Below, piece by piece: positions 40,441 to 49,679 of a stretch of 50,565 bases of DNA. This DNA is from DSOT01 sp052386775 (GTDB lineage: Bacteria; Pseudomonadota; Gammaproteobacteria; Burkholderiales; SG8-41). Under the pieces are notes generated by a model. That model had not been told where the DNA came from, made no database searches, and was given only the letters and a program-made list of their open reading frames with translations. Numbering within the stretch: the first letter of the stretch is position 1; each line of letters opens with the position of its first letter. Location: positions 1 through 50,565 of the forward strand of contig JBQTJV010000041.1 in the NCBI GenBank assembly GCA_052386775.1, written 5' to 3'. Both the position numbers and the translations under genes were made by a program.

Positions 40441-41529
40441 TCAGGCCGGCTGCGTCAGTGTCCTGGCGCTCTTTTCCAGGTGAGACATCACTGCCGTACC
40501 AAACGCGCGGGTGCCGGTGTTCCCGCCCAGGTCGGCCGTGCGGGTTGCCGGATCGGCGAGTGCGGCGTCCACCGCGGCCTCGATGCAGGCTGCCGCTTCC
40601 TTGAAATGGGCGCGGTCGTGGCGATGGCCCAGCCAGTCGAGCAGCATCGCGCACGACAGGATGAGACCGCACGGATTCGCAATATCCTTGCCCGCGATAT
40701 CGGGCGCGGAGCCATGGCCGGCGTTCGCCACGACATGCGTGTCGCCCGCATTCAGGGCTGCCGCCAGGCCGAGGCTGCCCGACATCGCGACCGCGGCGTT
40801 GGACAGGATGTCGCCGAACATGTTGGTGATCAGGATGACGTCATGTCGCTGCGGGCGCGAATAGATGTCCGCCGCCATGGCGTCGATATCCATTTCACGC
40901 CAGGTCACATCGGGAAACTGTGCGGCGACGGTTTCCGTTTCGCGGATGAACAGGCCGTCGCTCAACTGCAGCACATGGCGCTTGCCCACCGCGGTGAGGC
41001 GCTTGCGCCGCCGCCGCGCGTAGTCGAAGGCGACGCGGGCGATACGATTCGACGCGTGTGCCGTAATCTTGCGCACGGAGAGCGCCACGTCGGGTGTCGG
41101 CATGAATTCGGCGTTGCCGAGATACATGTTGCGGTCGGAATAGAAGCCCTCGGTGTTCTCGCGCACGATGAGACAATCCAGTCCCGGACGCGCATCGCGC
41201 AACCCGGCGCGGCTGCGCGCCGGGCGGATGTTGGCGTACAGGTCGAGTCGTTTGCGTACCGTGCCCGGCACGTTGATGCCCCCCGCTTCACGGGCTGGAT
41301 AATCCGTCATGCCGCACGGACCGAGGATCACCGCATCTGCGGCGAGCGCTGCTTCGATCACTTTGTCGGGCAGCGTGCTGCCGTTGCGGCGATAGCTCGC
41401 CATGCCCACGTCCTGGATGTCGAAATGCAATCCGAGCGTATGGATCCGGTCGACGCGCTTCACGATGTCGAGCGCCGCCGCGGTGATCTCGGGACCGATA
41501 TCGTCGCCGGGGAGTACCAGGAGATTCAT
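40441..41529 (-). CDS. Isocitrate/isopropylmalate dehydrogenase-family decarboxylating enzyme
   Basis: 362 residues from the ATG complementary to 41527-41529 with GGAAAG upstream. N-terminal MNLLVLPGDDIGPEI, the substrate-arm segment LIVRENTEGFYSDRN, the metal/cofactor segment ITNMFGDILSNAA and the NAD site GHGSAPDIAGKDIANPCG are all clear. Enzymes of this family oxidatively decarboxylate 2-hydroxyacids such as isocitrate, 3-isopropylmalate, homoisocitrate or tartrate. No leucine-biosynthesis genes are near, so a catabolic role such as tartrate- or malate-type oxidation is more likely. Divergent from Bug 10. Confidence 0.87.
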   Translation of the reverse strand: MNLLVLPGDDIGPEITAAALDIVKRVDRIHTLGLHFDIQDVGMASYRRNGSTLPDKVIEAALAADAVILGPCGMTDYPAREAGGINVPGTVRKRLDLYANIRPARSRAGLRDARPGLDCLIVRENTEGFYSDRNMYLGNAEFMPTPDVALSVRKITAHASNRIARVAFDYARRRRKRLTAVGKRHVLQLSDGLFIRETETVAAQFPDVTWREMDIDAMAADIYSRPQRHDVILITNMFGDILSNAAVAMSGSLGLAAALNAGDTHVVANAGHGSAPDIAGKDIANPCGLILSCAMLLDWLGHRHDRAHFKEAAACIEAAVDAALADPATRTADLGGNTGTRAFGTAVMSHLEKSARTLTQPA

Positions 41530-41576
41530 GAGACTTTCCGGAAGAGAAATGAACGGGGACGCGCTTGCTGTATCAT

Positions 41577-41599
41577 GCACTCAGCGCGGACTGGAGTGC
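41577..41599. promoter_or_regulatory. Inverted repeat GCACTC-N11-GAGTGC between divergent genes
   Basis: Perfect 6-bp arms in the 137-bp gap between the dehydrogenase gene (minus, start 41529) and Bug 10 (plus, start 41667). Centred position and symmetry suit an operator acting on both promoters. No regulator gene is adjacent, and no clear promoter boxes were found. Confidence 0.35.
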
Positions 41600-41666
41600 C
41601 TGCTCAATGTAGCACGCGCGTCGCGAGCCCGGCAACCGAACGTCGCGGCGCATATGGGGAGGGAAC

Positions 41667-42653
41667 ATGATGCGGCATGCTGCGTTGACTTTGTCGGTGA
41701 TGTCTCTGCTCGCTGCAGCGGGCGTTGCACCCGCGTGCGCCGCCGCGGCACAGGATTACCCGAACAAGCCGGTCCGGCTGATCGTTCCCTATCCGCCGGG
41801 AGGCGGCAACGACACGCTGGCGCGCCTGTTCGGTGCCAAGCTCACCGAGGCCTGGGGCCAGCAGATCGTGGTCGACAATCGCGGCGGCGCCGGCACCACG
41901 ATCGGCACGGCACTCGCCGCGCGTGCGGTCCCCGATGGCTACACCATACTGCTGTCGTCGATCGCGACGCACGCGATTTCACCCAACCTGTACAGCAAGC
42001 CGGGCTATGACCCGATCAGGGACTTCGCACCGATTACGCTGCTCGCCATCGCCCCGACGGTCTTGTGCGTAAATCCGGCGGTGCCTGCCAACTCGGTGAA
42101 GGAACTGATCGCGCTCGCCAGGGCGAAGCCGGGCGATCTGAAGTTCGCGTCCGGAGGCAACGGCACGCCGCCGCACATGGCGGGCGTCATCTTCGCCTCC
42201 ATGACGGGCATCAAGCTGCTGCACGTGCCCTACAAAGGCGGCGGGCCTGCAATCGCAGGACTCGTCGGCGGCGAGACCACCATGATGTTCGACACGGCGG
42301 CGTCCATCCTGCCGCACGTGCGCGCAGGGCGCCTCAAGTCTCTTGCCATCGCGCGCTCGGCGCGGCTCGCCGAATATCCCAACTTGCAGACTTTCGCCGA
42401 AGCCGGCGTTCCCGGTTACGAGGTCAATGCGTGGTATTCGATGCATGCTCCGGCCGGGACATCCACTCCGATCATCGCCAAGTGGAACCGGGAACTCGCG
42501 CGGATACTGAAGCTGCCGGACATCGATCAGCGCCTGAAACAACTCGGATCGGAAAGCGTCGGCAACTCGCCGGAAGAGTTTTCGAAATTCGTGAAGACCG
42601 AAAGCGCAAAATATGCGAAGGCGATACGGGAATCCGGCACGCGGGTCGAGTGA
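41667..42653 (+). CDS. Bug/TctC-family periplasmic solute-binding protein (Bug 10)
   Basis: 328 residues; ATG ATG at the start with GGGGAGGGA upstream. Signal peptide ends AAA-Q near residue 28. First ligand loop LIVPYPPGGGND (D49), then VDNRGGAGTTIG, PDGYTI, HVPYKGGGPAIAG, EAGVPGYEVNAWYS. It is the first gene of a run Bug 10, Bug 11, otnK, otnC with 39-bp and 19-bp gaps and an ATGA overlap, so it probably serves uptake or sensing of a C4 sugar acid or a related compound. Confidence 0.92.
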   Translation: MMRHAALTLSVMSLLAAAGVAPACAAAAQDYPNKPVRLIVPYPPGGGNDTLARLFGAKLTEAWGQQIVVDNRGGAGTTIGTALAARAVPDGYTILLSSIATHAISPNLYSKPGYDPIRDFAPITLLAIAPTVLCVNPAVPANSVKELIALARAKPGDLKFASGGNGTPPHMAGVIFASMTGIKLLHVPYKGGGPAIAGLVGGETTMMFDTAASILPHVRAGRLKSLAIARSARLAEYPNLQTFAEAGVPGYEVNAWYSMHAPAGTSTPIIAKWNRELARILKLPDIDQRLKQLGSESVGNSPEEFSKFVKTESAKYAKAIRESGTRVE

Positions 42654-42692
42654 TCAGGAGAGACACGTCGCATTGAACAGGAGGAAGAAGGC

Positions 42693-43670
42693 ATGAAGAG
42701 CAAAGAAAGGAATCCGGTGATCGCCGTGCTGGTGCTCGCTGCCCTGGCCGGCGGGTCAGGAACGGCGCTGGCCCAGGCATATCCCGCAAAACCGGTGCGC
42801 ATCCTCGTCGGTTTCGCGCCCGGCGGCGGAACCGATATCATGGCGCGCGCTGTCGCCGCCAAGCTCGGCGAATCGATGAAGCAGCAGTTCATCGTGGAGA
42901 ACCGCCCCGGCGCCAACGCCAATCTTGCCGCCAAGCTCGCAGCGGAGGCGCCCGCCGACGGCTATACCCTTCTCTTCATGTCCGTCGCGCACCTCATGAG
43001 CAAGCCGGTGTACAAGAATCTGGGTTACGACATCGAGCGCGACCTGACGCCCATTACCGTCGTGTCCGAGGTGTCGAACGTCTTCGCCGCGCACCCGTCG
43101 CTGCCGGCGAAGACCGTGAAGGAGGTGATCGCCCTCGCTCGGAGGAAGCCCGGAGAACTCACCTATGCCACGGCCGGTGTGGCGAGCCCCGAGCACTTCG
43201 CCGGAGAGATGTTCAAGGTCATGACGAAAACCAACCTGCTCATGGTGCCGTACAAGGGCGGCGGCCCGATCGCGATCGATCTCGTGGCTGGCCACGTCAT
43301 GACCAGCTTCAGCACCATGCCGCCGATCATTCCCCATGTCCGCGCCGGCCGCGTGCGCGCGGTCGCCGTAACAAAGGAAAAACGCGCAGCCGTGCTGCCA
43401 GACGTGCCGACCATCGCCGAAACGGTGCCCGGCTATGCCATGAGCACCTGGTATGGCGCCGTGGCCCCGGCCCGGACGCCGCGGGATATCGTGACGCGGC
43501 TTAACCAGGAAATGGTCAAGGCGCTGGCGCTGCCGGATGTGAAGGAGCGGCTCGCATCGCTGGGTGCGGATATCGTGGCCAGCAGTCCGGAGCAAACCGC
43601 CTCGTTCTTCAGGGCCGAACTCGCCAAGTACACCAAGGTGGCGGAAACGGCGAAGATCCGCGCCGAGTAA
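42693..43670 (+). CDS. Bug/TctC-family periplasmic solute-binding protein (Bug 11)
   Basis: 325 residues, ATG with GGAGGAAGAAGG upstream. Signal peptide ends ALA-Q near residue 27. First ligand loop ILVGFAPGGGTD (D48); VENRPGANANLAA replaces the usual GxxG after NRPGA with NAN, a local change near the ligand; ADGYTL, MVPYKGGGPIAID, ETVPGYAMSTWYG. It is only 19 bp before otnK, so its ligand is plausibly the otnK/otnC pathway substrate. Confidence 0.92.
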   Translation: MKSKERNPVIAVLVLAALAGGSGTALAQAYPAKPVRILVGFAPGGGTDIMARAVAAKLGESMKQQFIVENRPGANANLAAKLAAEAPADGYTLLFMSVAHLMSKPVYKNLGYDIERDLTPITVVSEVSNVFAAHPSLPAKTVKEVIALARRKPGELTYATAGVASPEHFAGEMFKVMTKTNLLMVPYKGGGPIAIDLVAGHVMTSFSTMPPIIPHVRAGRVRAVAVTKEKRAAVLPDVPTIAETVPGYAMSTWYGAVAPARTPRDIVTRLNQEMVKALALPDVKERLASLGADIVASSPEQTASFFRAELAKYTKVAETAKIRAE

Positions 43671-43689
43671 GGCGACAGTACGAATCACC

Positions 43690-44940
43690 ATGCTGCTCGG
43701 CTGCATCGCCGACGATTTCACCGGCGCGACCGATCTTGCGAATACGCTGACGCGGCAGGGCATGGCGACGGTGGTGCTGCCTGGCGTGCCGCATCGCGAT
43801 TTTCAGGCGCCGCAAGCCGACGCGATCGTCGTCGCCCTCAAGTCGCGATCCATCCCGGCAGCCGATGCCATCGACATGGCGAGGGCGGCGCTGTCGTGGC
43901 TTGAACGCGGAAAGCCGCGGCAGTTTCTTTTCAAGTACTGCTCGACATTCGATTCCACGGACGCGGGCAACATCGGCCCGGTTGCGGAAGCGCTGCTCGA
44001 GGCGCTCGATGCCAACTTCACGATTGCCTGCCCCGCGTTTCCGACCAACAAACGCACGGTGTACCGGGGCTACCTCTTCGTCGGTGATGTGCTCCTCTCC
44101 GAATCGAGCATGCGCACCCATCCGCTGACGCCGATGACCGATGCGTCGCTGGTGCGTGTGCTGCAGCGGCAGAGCAAGGGGCGGGTGGGGCTGATCGCAC
44201 ACGAGGTGGTGCGCAAAGGCGGCGCGGCGATACGCGAACGCATTCGCGAGTTGCGGGACAGCGGCGTGCGTCTGGCGATTGCCGATGCGCTGATCGATGC
44301 GGACCTCGTTGCTTTGGGTGAGGCGTGCGGCGATCTCAGACTCGTCACCGGCGGCTCCGGCATCGCGCTGGGACTTCCGGAAAACTTCCGGAGGGCAGGG
44401 CTGCTGCAGCGCGCGGGAGGCGCGGACCTCCCTGCCATTGCAGGTCCCGCGGCGGTGTTGGCGGGCAGTTGCTCGGCGGCCACGCAGCGACAGGTCGAGC
44501 ACATGAAGCGCCAGTGCGAATCGTTCGAGATCGAGCCGATCGAGCTGCACGCGAGCGCAGAAGTGGTCCAGCGGGCGATCGATTGGGCGCGTCACCGTTT
44601 GGGGTCGCGACCGGTGCTGATCTATTCCACGGCCGACGCGCCGGCGGTGGAGAAGGCGCAGGCCGCGCTGGGCCGCGACCGCGCGGGTCAGCTCGTCGAG
44701 CAGGCCATGGGACAGATCGCGAAGGCGTTGGTCGCACTCGGGGTGCGGCGCCTGGTGGTGGCGGGCGGCGAAACGTCCGGCGCGGTGGTCACGGCGCTCG
44801 GCGTCGAAGGGCTGCGAATCGGCGCGGAAATCGATCCGGGCGTGCCGTGGACGACGAGCATCGGGGACAACGCCCTTGCCCTGGCGCTCAAGTCCGGAAA
44901 TTTCGGTGCGGATGATTTTTTCATGAAGGCGCTGACATGA
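43690..44940 (+). CDS. otnK: Four-carbon acid sugar kinase (3-oxo-tetronate kinase type)
   Basis: 416 residues, DUF1537/OtnK family. N-terminal domain: LLGCIADDFTGATDLANTL and KYCSTFDSTDAGNIG. C-terminal nucleotide-binding domain: VTGGSGIALGLPENF, VLAGSCSAATQRQ, and GGETSGAVVTALGV with IDPGVPW. OtnK phosphorylates 3-oxo-tetronate (from threonate or erythronate) at C4; the next gene encodes the matching decarboxylase. ATG 43690 is chosen because the ADDFTGA motif must lie within the first 15 residues. No dehydrogenase (ltnD) or isomerase (otnI) gene is next to it in the window. Stop overlaps otnC start (ATGA). Confidence 0.85.
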   Translation: MLLGCIADDFTGATDLANTLTRQGMATVVLPGVPHRDFQAPQADAIVVALKSRSIPAADAIDMARAALSWLERGKPRQFLFKYCSTFDSTDAGNIGPVAEALLEALDANFTIACPAFPTNKRTVYRGYLFVGDVLLSESSMRTHPLTPMTDASLVRVLQRQSKGRVGLIAHEVVRKGGAAIRERIRELRDSGVRLAIADALIDADLVALGEACGDLRLVTGGSGIALGLPENFRRAGLLQRAGGADLPAIAGPAAVLAGSCSAATQRQVEHMKRQCESFEIEPIELHASAEVVQRAIDWARHRLGSRPVLIYSTADAPAVEKAQAALGRDRAGQLVEQAMGQIAKALVALGVRRLVVAGGETSGAVVTALGVEGLRIGAEIDPGVPWTTSIGDNALALALKSGNFGADDFFMKALT

Positions 44941-45566
44941 ACGAAAACGCGCTGCGCGAGCAGATGGTCGAAACAGGAAGATCGTTGTACCAGCGCGGGC
45001 TCGCGCACGGCTCGGCCGGGAATATCAGCGTCCAGTTGAAGGATGGCTGGCTGATGACGCCGACCAGCTCGTGCCTGGGGCGTCTCGATCCCGCGCGCAT
45101 ATCGCGCCTGGACTTGCAGGGCAAGCTCATGTCGGGGGACAAGCCGTCCAAGGAAACCTTGCTCCACATCGCGATGTATCGCGCGCGCGGCGCCGGCGCG
45201 GTCGTGCACCTGCATTGCGCGCACGCGGTCGCCATATCGTGTCTCGCCGACATCGACGCGGGCGACGTGTTTCCGCCGATCACGGCGTACGCGATCATGC
45301 AGGTGGGAAAGCTGGCGCTCGCGCCGTACTACCCGCCCGGAGACGAGTCGCTGGCCGAAGCGGTGCGCAAACTGGCCGGAAAACATCACGCCATCCTGCT
45401 GGCCAACCATGGTCCCGTCGTCTCCGGTTCCACGCTCGATGCCGCCGTGAACGCGATCGAAGAGCTGGAGCAGACGGCGAAGCTCGTGCTGTTGCTGCGC
45501 GGGCAGGCCCTGCGCCTGCTGACTCCCGACGAGGTTTCGGAGCTGAACCGCCGCTTTTCGAGTTAG
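44937..45566 (+). CDS. otnC: Class II aldolase-family 3-oxo-tetronate 4-phosphate decarboxylase
   Basis: 209 residues, aldolase II/adducin family. GLAHGSAGNISVQLKDGWLM is the phosphate/substrate loop, VVHLHCAHAVAIS carries the H-x-H zinc ligands and LANHGPVVSG the third histidine region. Coupled by ATGA to otnK, this is the standard otnK-otnC pair, in which OtnC decarboxylates 3-oxo-tetronate 4-phosphate to dihydroxyacetone phosphate. Sequence alone cannot separate OtnC from fuculose- or ribulose-phosphate aldolases, but the kinase neighbour supports it strongly. Confidence 0.83.
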   Translation: MNENALREQMVETGRSLYQRGLAHGSAGNISVQLKDGWLMTPTSSCLGRLDPARISRLDLQGKLMSGDKPSKETLLHIAMYRARGAGAVVHLHCAHAVAISCLADIDAGDVFPPITAYAIMQVGKLALAPYYPPGDESLAEAVRKLAGKHHAILLANHGPVVSGSTLDAAVNAIEELEQTAKLVLLLRGQALRLLTPDEVSELNRRFSS

Positions 45567-45571
45567 CACGG

Positions 45572-45601
45572 TTGCCGCGACGCGTCAACGGCAGCTAAAC
45601 T
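45572..45601 (+). promoter_or_regulatory. Putative promoter for the aap-like operon
   Basis: TTGCCG (45572-45577), an 18-base spacer and TAAACT (45596-45601), each with four of six consensus bases. It is 40 bases before the ATG of the binding-protein gene and just after the otnC stop, so the ABC operon can be expressed independently of the otn run. Confidence 0.42.
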
Positions 45602-45641
45602 CGCGCAGTCGCAGCACCGCCATTGTACCGAGGAGATTCCC

Positions 45642-46652
45642 ATGCATCCGCTCGTCGCGATCGCCGGCGCGCTCTTCGTCTCGACCACAATCCTGCCTGC
45701 CTCCGCGCAATCCACGCTCGATACGGTGCGCTCGCGCGGATATCTGCAGTGCGGCGTCAACACCGGGCTTGCGGGCTTCTCGCAGCCGGACTCCAAAGGC
45801 GTCTGGCGCGGCATCGATGTGGATTTGTGCCGCGCGGTTTCCGCCGCGGTGTTTGGTGATGCGAACAAGGTCCGCTATACGCCGCTCACGTCCCAGCAGC
45901 GATTCACCGCGCTGCAATCGGGCGAGATCGATATCCTTGCCCGCAACACGACCTGGACCGTTGCGCGCGATACCGGCCTGGGACTCAACTTCGTCGGCGT
46001 CAATTACTACGATGGCCAGGGTTTCATCGTGCCTGTGAAGCTCAACGTCAAGAGCGCGAAGGAGCTGAATGGCGCCACGATCTGCGTGCAGCCGGGGACC
46101 ACCAACGAACTCAATGTCGCCGACTACTTTCGTGCCAACGCGATGAAGTTCAGGCCGGTGGTGATCGAAAAACTCGAAGAGGTGCTCAATGCCTACTTCT
46201 CCGGCCGCTGCGATGTCTACACCACCGACGTGTCGGGTCTCGTTTCGATTCGCGCCTCGCGCGCGCCGAATCCCGCCGAGCATGTCATTCTCCCCGAAGT
46301 GATCTCGAAAGAGCCGCTCGGGCCCGCGGTGCGGCATGGCGACGATCGCTGGTTCGATGTCGTGAAATGGTCGCTGTACGCGATGATCGAGGCGGAGGAA
46401 CTGGGCCTTTCGTCCAAGTCGATCGACCGGCATCTCAAGAGTGCGAGCCCGGCGATCCAGCGCTTCATCGGGGCGAGCGGCGGCATCGGAAAGGGTCTTG
46501 GCGTCGACAATCGCTGGGCCTACAACATCGTGAAGCAGGTCGGCAATTACGGCGAAAGCTTCGAGCGCAACCTCGCGCCGCTCGGATTCGAGCGCGGTCT
46601 CAACCGGCTGTGGAACCAGGGCGGACTCATGTACGCGCCTCCGGTCAGGTAA
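45642..46652 (+). CDS. aapJ: General amino-acid ABC transporter, periplasmic binding protein
   Basis: 336 residues with signal peptide MHPLVAIAGALFVSTTILPASA-Q (about 23). Family 3 binding-protein pattern: VRSRGYLQCGVNTGLAGFS, GVWRGIDVDLCRAVSAAVFG, FTALQSGEIDILARNTTWT, and CDVYTTDVSGLVSIR. The C-terminal YNIVKQVGNYGESFERN is typical of AapJ/BztA. It would bind L-amino acids broadly and deliver them to the two permeases encoded next. GAGGAG upstream of ATG. Confidence 0.88.
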   Translation: MHPLVAIAGALFVSTTILPASAQSTLDTVRSRGYLQCGVNTGLAGFSQPDSKGVWRGIDVDLCRAVSAAVFGDANKVRYTPLTSQQRFTALQSGEIDILARNTTWTVARDTGLGLNFVGVNYYDGQGFIVPVKLNVKSAKELNGATICVQPGTTNELNVADYFRANAMKFRPVVIEKLEEVLNAYFSGRCDVYTTDVSGLVSIRASRAPNPAEHVILPEVISKEPLGPAVRHGDDRWFDVVKWSLYAMIEAEELGLSSKSIDRHLKSASPAIQRFIGASGGIGKGLGVDNRWAYNIVKQVGNYGESFERNLAPLGFERGLNRLWNQGGLMYAPPVR

Positions 46653-46661
46653 AGTCGGTCG

Positions 46662-47816
46662 GTGAGACGGCTATCGAGCGACCCGCGTCTGCGGGGCTTG
46701 ATCTACCAGGCGTCGGCGGTAGGCGCCACGGTAGCGCTCGCCTGGTTTCTCGTCTCGAACACGATCGACAATCTCACGCAGCGCCAGATCGCGAGCGGCT
46801 TTGCGTTTCTCGGCCGCGAGGCGGGCTTTGCGATCGGCGAGTCCACGCTCTTCACGTACAGCGCAGCCGATACCTATCTGAAGGCGCTGGCGGTGGGCGT
46901 TGCGAACACGCTGCGCGTCGCCCTGGTCGGCATCGTGGCTGCGACGGTGCTGGGCGCGCTTATCGGCCTCGCGCGCCTTTCGCGCAACTGGCTGCTGGCG
47001 AGGCTTGCCGCGGGCTACGTCGAATTCATACGCAACGTCCCGCTGCTGGTCCAGCTCTTCTTCATTTACGCATTGATCACCGAGTACACGCCCGCACCGC
47101 GTGAAGCGATCGAGTTTCTTCCCGGCTGGCACCTGTCCAATCGCGGCCTTTTCATACCGGTGCCGGCTGCGCATCCCGTGCACGCCTGGATCCTGGCCGC
47201 GCTGGCTGGCGGGGTCGTGGCGGCCATCGGGTTCGCGCGCTGGGCTGCACGTCGCCGGGCACGCACCGGTACGGCGCCACCGGTACTCGAGCTGACGCTG
47301 GCATTGGTATTGATTCCACCGGCGCTGATCTTCGTCGCAGGCGGCGCGCCGGTCGAATTCGACACCCCGCGCCTGGCAGGTTTCAATTTCTCGGGTGGCC
47401 TGGCGCTCACGCCCGAATTTGCGGCCCTGACCGGCGGGCTGATCGTCTACACCGCGGCTTTCATTGCCGAGATCGTGCGCGCGGGCATCCTGGCGATACC
47501 GCAGGGGCAGTTCGAAGCGGCCTATGCACTGGGGTTGCGCAGGCCTCGAGCGTTGCGGCTGGTGATTCTCCCACAGGCGCTGCGGGTGATCGTTCCTCCG
47601 CTGACCAATCAGTATCTCAACCTCACCAAGAACAGCTCGCTCGCCGTCGCGATCGGCTATCCGGACCTGGTGTCCATCGCCAACACGGCGATCAACCAGA
47701 CCGGTCAGGCGGTGGAAGGCATCGCGGTCATCATGGCGGTCTATCTCACCATCAGCCTCACGATCTCCGTCTTGATGAACGGGTACAACGCGCGGATGGC
47801 ACGGCGCGGCCTATGA
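46662..47816 (+). CDS. aapQ: General amino-acid ABC transporter permease (AapQ/BztB type)
   Basis: 384 residues from GTG 46662, 9 bp after the binding-protein stop. Multiple membrane segments: ASAVGATVALAWFLV near the N terminus, VALVGIVAATVLGALIGLARL, the EFIRNVPLLVQLFFIYALI segment typical of polar amino-acid permeases, and the EAA loop GQFEAAYALGLRRPRALRLV with LPQALRVIVPPLTNQYLNL. A large insertion between early segments is characteristic of AapQ. It forms the membrane channel with AapM. The stop overlaps the next start (ATGA). Confidence 0.88.
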   Translation: MRRLSSDPRLRGLIYQASAVGATVALAWFLVSNTIDNLTQRQIASGFAFLGREAGFAIGESTLFTYSAADTYLKALAVGVANTLRVALVGIVAATVLGALIGLARLSRNWLLARLAAGYVEFIRNVPLLVQLFFIYALITEYTPAPREAIEFLPGWHLSNRGLFIPVPAAHPVHAWILAALAGGVVAAIGFARWAARRRARTGTAPPVLELTLALVLIPPALIFVAGGAPVEFDTPRLAGFNFSGGLALTPEFAALTGGLIVYTAAFIAEIVRAGILAIPQGQFEAAYALGLRRPRALRLVILPQALRVIVPPLTNQYLNLTKNSSLAVAIGYPDLVSIANTAINQTGQAVEGIAVIMAVYLTISLTISVLMNGYNARMARRGL

Positions 47817-48922
47817 CACGGATAGCGGAAACAAACTTCAGCAAGGCGCCGGTTCGAGCGGGGGCGGTCCCGCTTCTCGGCTGGATACGGAGCAATCTTT
47901 TTCCCAATGTGCTGAGCGGTTTCGTCACCCTCGCGCTGCTTTTTCTGGCATGGCGCACACTGCCGCCGCTCATCGACTGGGCGTTTCTCGATGCCGTCTG
48001 GAGCGCGCATGACCCGAAAGCATGCCGCGCCGCGAGCGCAGGCGCATGCTGGGCGTTCGTAGCAGAGAAGCACCGCTTCATCCTGTTCGGCACCTATCCC
48101 TACGAAGAACACTGGCGGCCCGCGCTCGCTGTTGTAGTGCTCGTCGCCTTGTGGACGGCAAGCCTGGTTCCCTGCTTCTGGAAGCGCTGGCTGCCGCTGG
48201 TGTGGTGCTTCGGGATTGCCCTCATCGGTGTCCTGATGTGGGGCGGGGTGCCGGGCCTGCGGTATGTGGAGAACGAGCGCTGGGGCGGGCTGATACTGAC
48301 TTTGCTGCTGACGACCTTCGGCATCGGCGGTGCCTTTCCGCTCGCGGTGCTGCTGGCGCTGGCGCGGCGTTCGCGGATGCCGGTGCTGCGGGGGCTCGCC
48401 GTCGGCTTCATCGAGCTCGTCCGCGGCGTGCCGCTGATTTCGCTGCTGTTCATGGCCTCCGTCATGCTGCCGCTGTTCCTGCCGTCGGGCGTGAGCATCG
48501 ACAAGCTGCTGCGCGCGCAGATTGCCCTCATCCTGTTTGCCGCGGCCTATCTGGCCGAAGTCGTGCGCGGCGGGCTGCAGGCGGTACCGCGGGGCCAGTA
48601 TGAGGCGGCCGATGCACTGGGGCTTCCCTATTGGAGAACGACGCTGCTCATCATCCTGCCGCAGGCGCTGAGGATCGCGATCCCGCCGCTGGTCAACAGC
48701 TTTATCGGTTTCTTCAAGGATACCTCCCTGGTGCTCATCATCGGCCTCTTCGATTTGCTTTCTACCGTGAAAGTGGCACTTACGGATCCGGCGTGGTCAG
48801 GGTTCGGCGTGGAGGCCTATCTTTTCGCCTCATTGGTGTACTTCGCGTTCTGCCATGCCATGTCGCGCTACAGCCAGCGCCTCGAGTGGAAGCTCGCCCG
48901 GGCCGAGGGAGGCAGGCGGTGA
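47813..48922 (+). CDS. aapM: General amino-acid ABC transporter permease (AapM/BztC type)
   Basis: 369 residues. Hydrophobic segments include NVLSGFVTLALLFLAW, LTLLLTTFGIGGAFPLAVLL and GFIELVRGVPLISLLFMASV. The EAA loop is GQYEAADALGLPYWRT followed by LPQALRIAIPPLVNSFIGFF. The long N-terminal part (about 100 residues before the core) is usual for AapM. It overlaps the neighbours on both sides (ATGA with aapQ, TGATG with aapP), so all four aap genes are translated as a tight unit. Confidence 0.88.
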   Translation: MTRIAETNFSKAPVRAGAVPLLGWIRSNLFPNVLSGFVTLALLFLAWRTLPPLIDWAFLDAVWSAHDPKACRAASAGACWAFVAEKHRFILFGTYPYEEHWRPALAVVVLVALWTASLVPCFWKRWLPLVWCFGIALIGVLMWGGVPGLRYVENERWGGLILTLLLTTFGIGGAFPLAVLLALARRSRMPVLRGLAVGFIELVRGVPLISLLFMASVMLPLFLPSGVSIDKLLRAQIALILFAAAYLAEVVRGGLQAVPRGQYEAADALGLPYWRTTLLIILPQALRIAIPPLVNSFIGFFKDTSLVLIIGLFDLLSTVKVALTDPAWSGFGVEAYLFASLVYFAFCHAMSRYSQRLEWKLARAEGGRR

Positions 48923-49665
48923 TGAACCCTTCGGCAATGGTCGAAATGGAAAAAGTGAGCAAGTGGTTCGGCGATTTCCAGGCGCTGAAGGACGTCGATC
49001 TGCAGGTTGGGCGGGGCGAAAAGTATGTCGTTTGCGGGCCGTCCGGGTCGGGCAAGTCCACACTGATCCGGCTCATCAACCGGCTGGAGGCGCATCAGTC
49101 AGGCCGCGTGCGGGTGAACGGCATCGAGCTGGATGACGACCTGCGCAGGATCGACGCGGTGCGGCGCGAGGTCGGCATGGTGTTCCAGAGCTTCAATCTC
49201 TTTCCGCACCTCACGGTGCTCGAGAATCTCACGCTGGCCCCGGTCTGGGTACACCATGTGCCGCCGCACGAAGCGAAGGCGCTGGCGATGGACCTGCTGG
49301 AGCGGGTGCGCATTCCCGAGCAGGCCGCCAAGTATCCGGGGCAACTGTCCGGCGGCCAGCAGCAGCGGGTCGCGATCGCCCGCGCGTTGTGCATGAGGCC
49401 CAAGCTCATGCTGTTCGACGAGCCCACCTCCGCGCTGGATCCCGAGATGATCAAGGAGGTGCTGGACGTCATGGTGGAACTCGCGGCCGAGGGCATGACC
49501 ATGATCGTGGTTACGCACGAGATGGGATTCGCGCGCGGCGTCGCCGATCGCATCGTGTTCATGGATGGCGGGGAGATCGTCGAGTCCGCGCCGCCCGCCG
49601 AATTTTTCTCGTCGCCAAGAACGGCGCGCGCGCAGATATTCCTGAGCCAGATTCTCGGCCACTGA
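48922..49665 (+). CDS. aapP: Amino-acid ABC transporter ATP-binding protein
   Basis: 247 residues. Walker A GPSGSGKST at 39-47, Q-loop VFQSFNLFPHLTV, signature LSGGQQQRVAIARAL, Walker B LMLFDEPTSALD and H-loop VVTHEM are all intact. Standard polar amino-acid importer ATPase that powers AapQM. The ATG at 48922 shares its A with the aapM stop; the longer upstream frame is only antisense-free overlap with aapM and is not used. Confidence 0.92.
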   Translation: MNPSAMVEMEKVSKWFGDFQALKDVDLQVGRGEKYVVCGPSGSGKSTLIRLINRLEAHQSGRVRVNGIELDDDLRRIDAVRREVGMVFQSFNLFPHLTVLENLTLAPVWVHHVPPHEAKALAMDLLERVRIPEQAAKYPGQLSGGQQQRVAIARALCMRPKLMLFDEPTSALDPEMIKEVLDVMVELAAEGMTMIVVTHEMGFARGVADRIVFMDGGEIVESAPPAEFFSSPRTARAQIFLSQILGH

Positions 49666-49679
49666 GCGCCGGGGCATCG

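Noticed and set aside
39427..41670. Plus-strand open frame of over 700 codons through the racemase and dehydrogenase genes
   Set aside because: It starts inside Bug 9 in another frame and runs antisense to two conserved minus-strand genes; no family resemblance.
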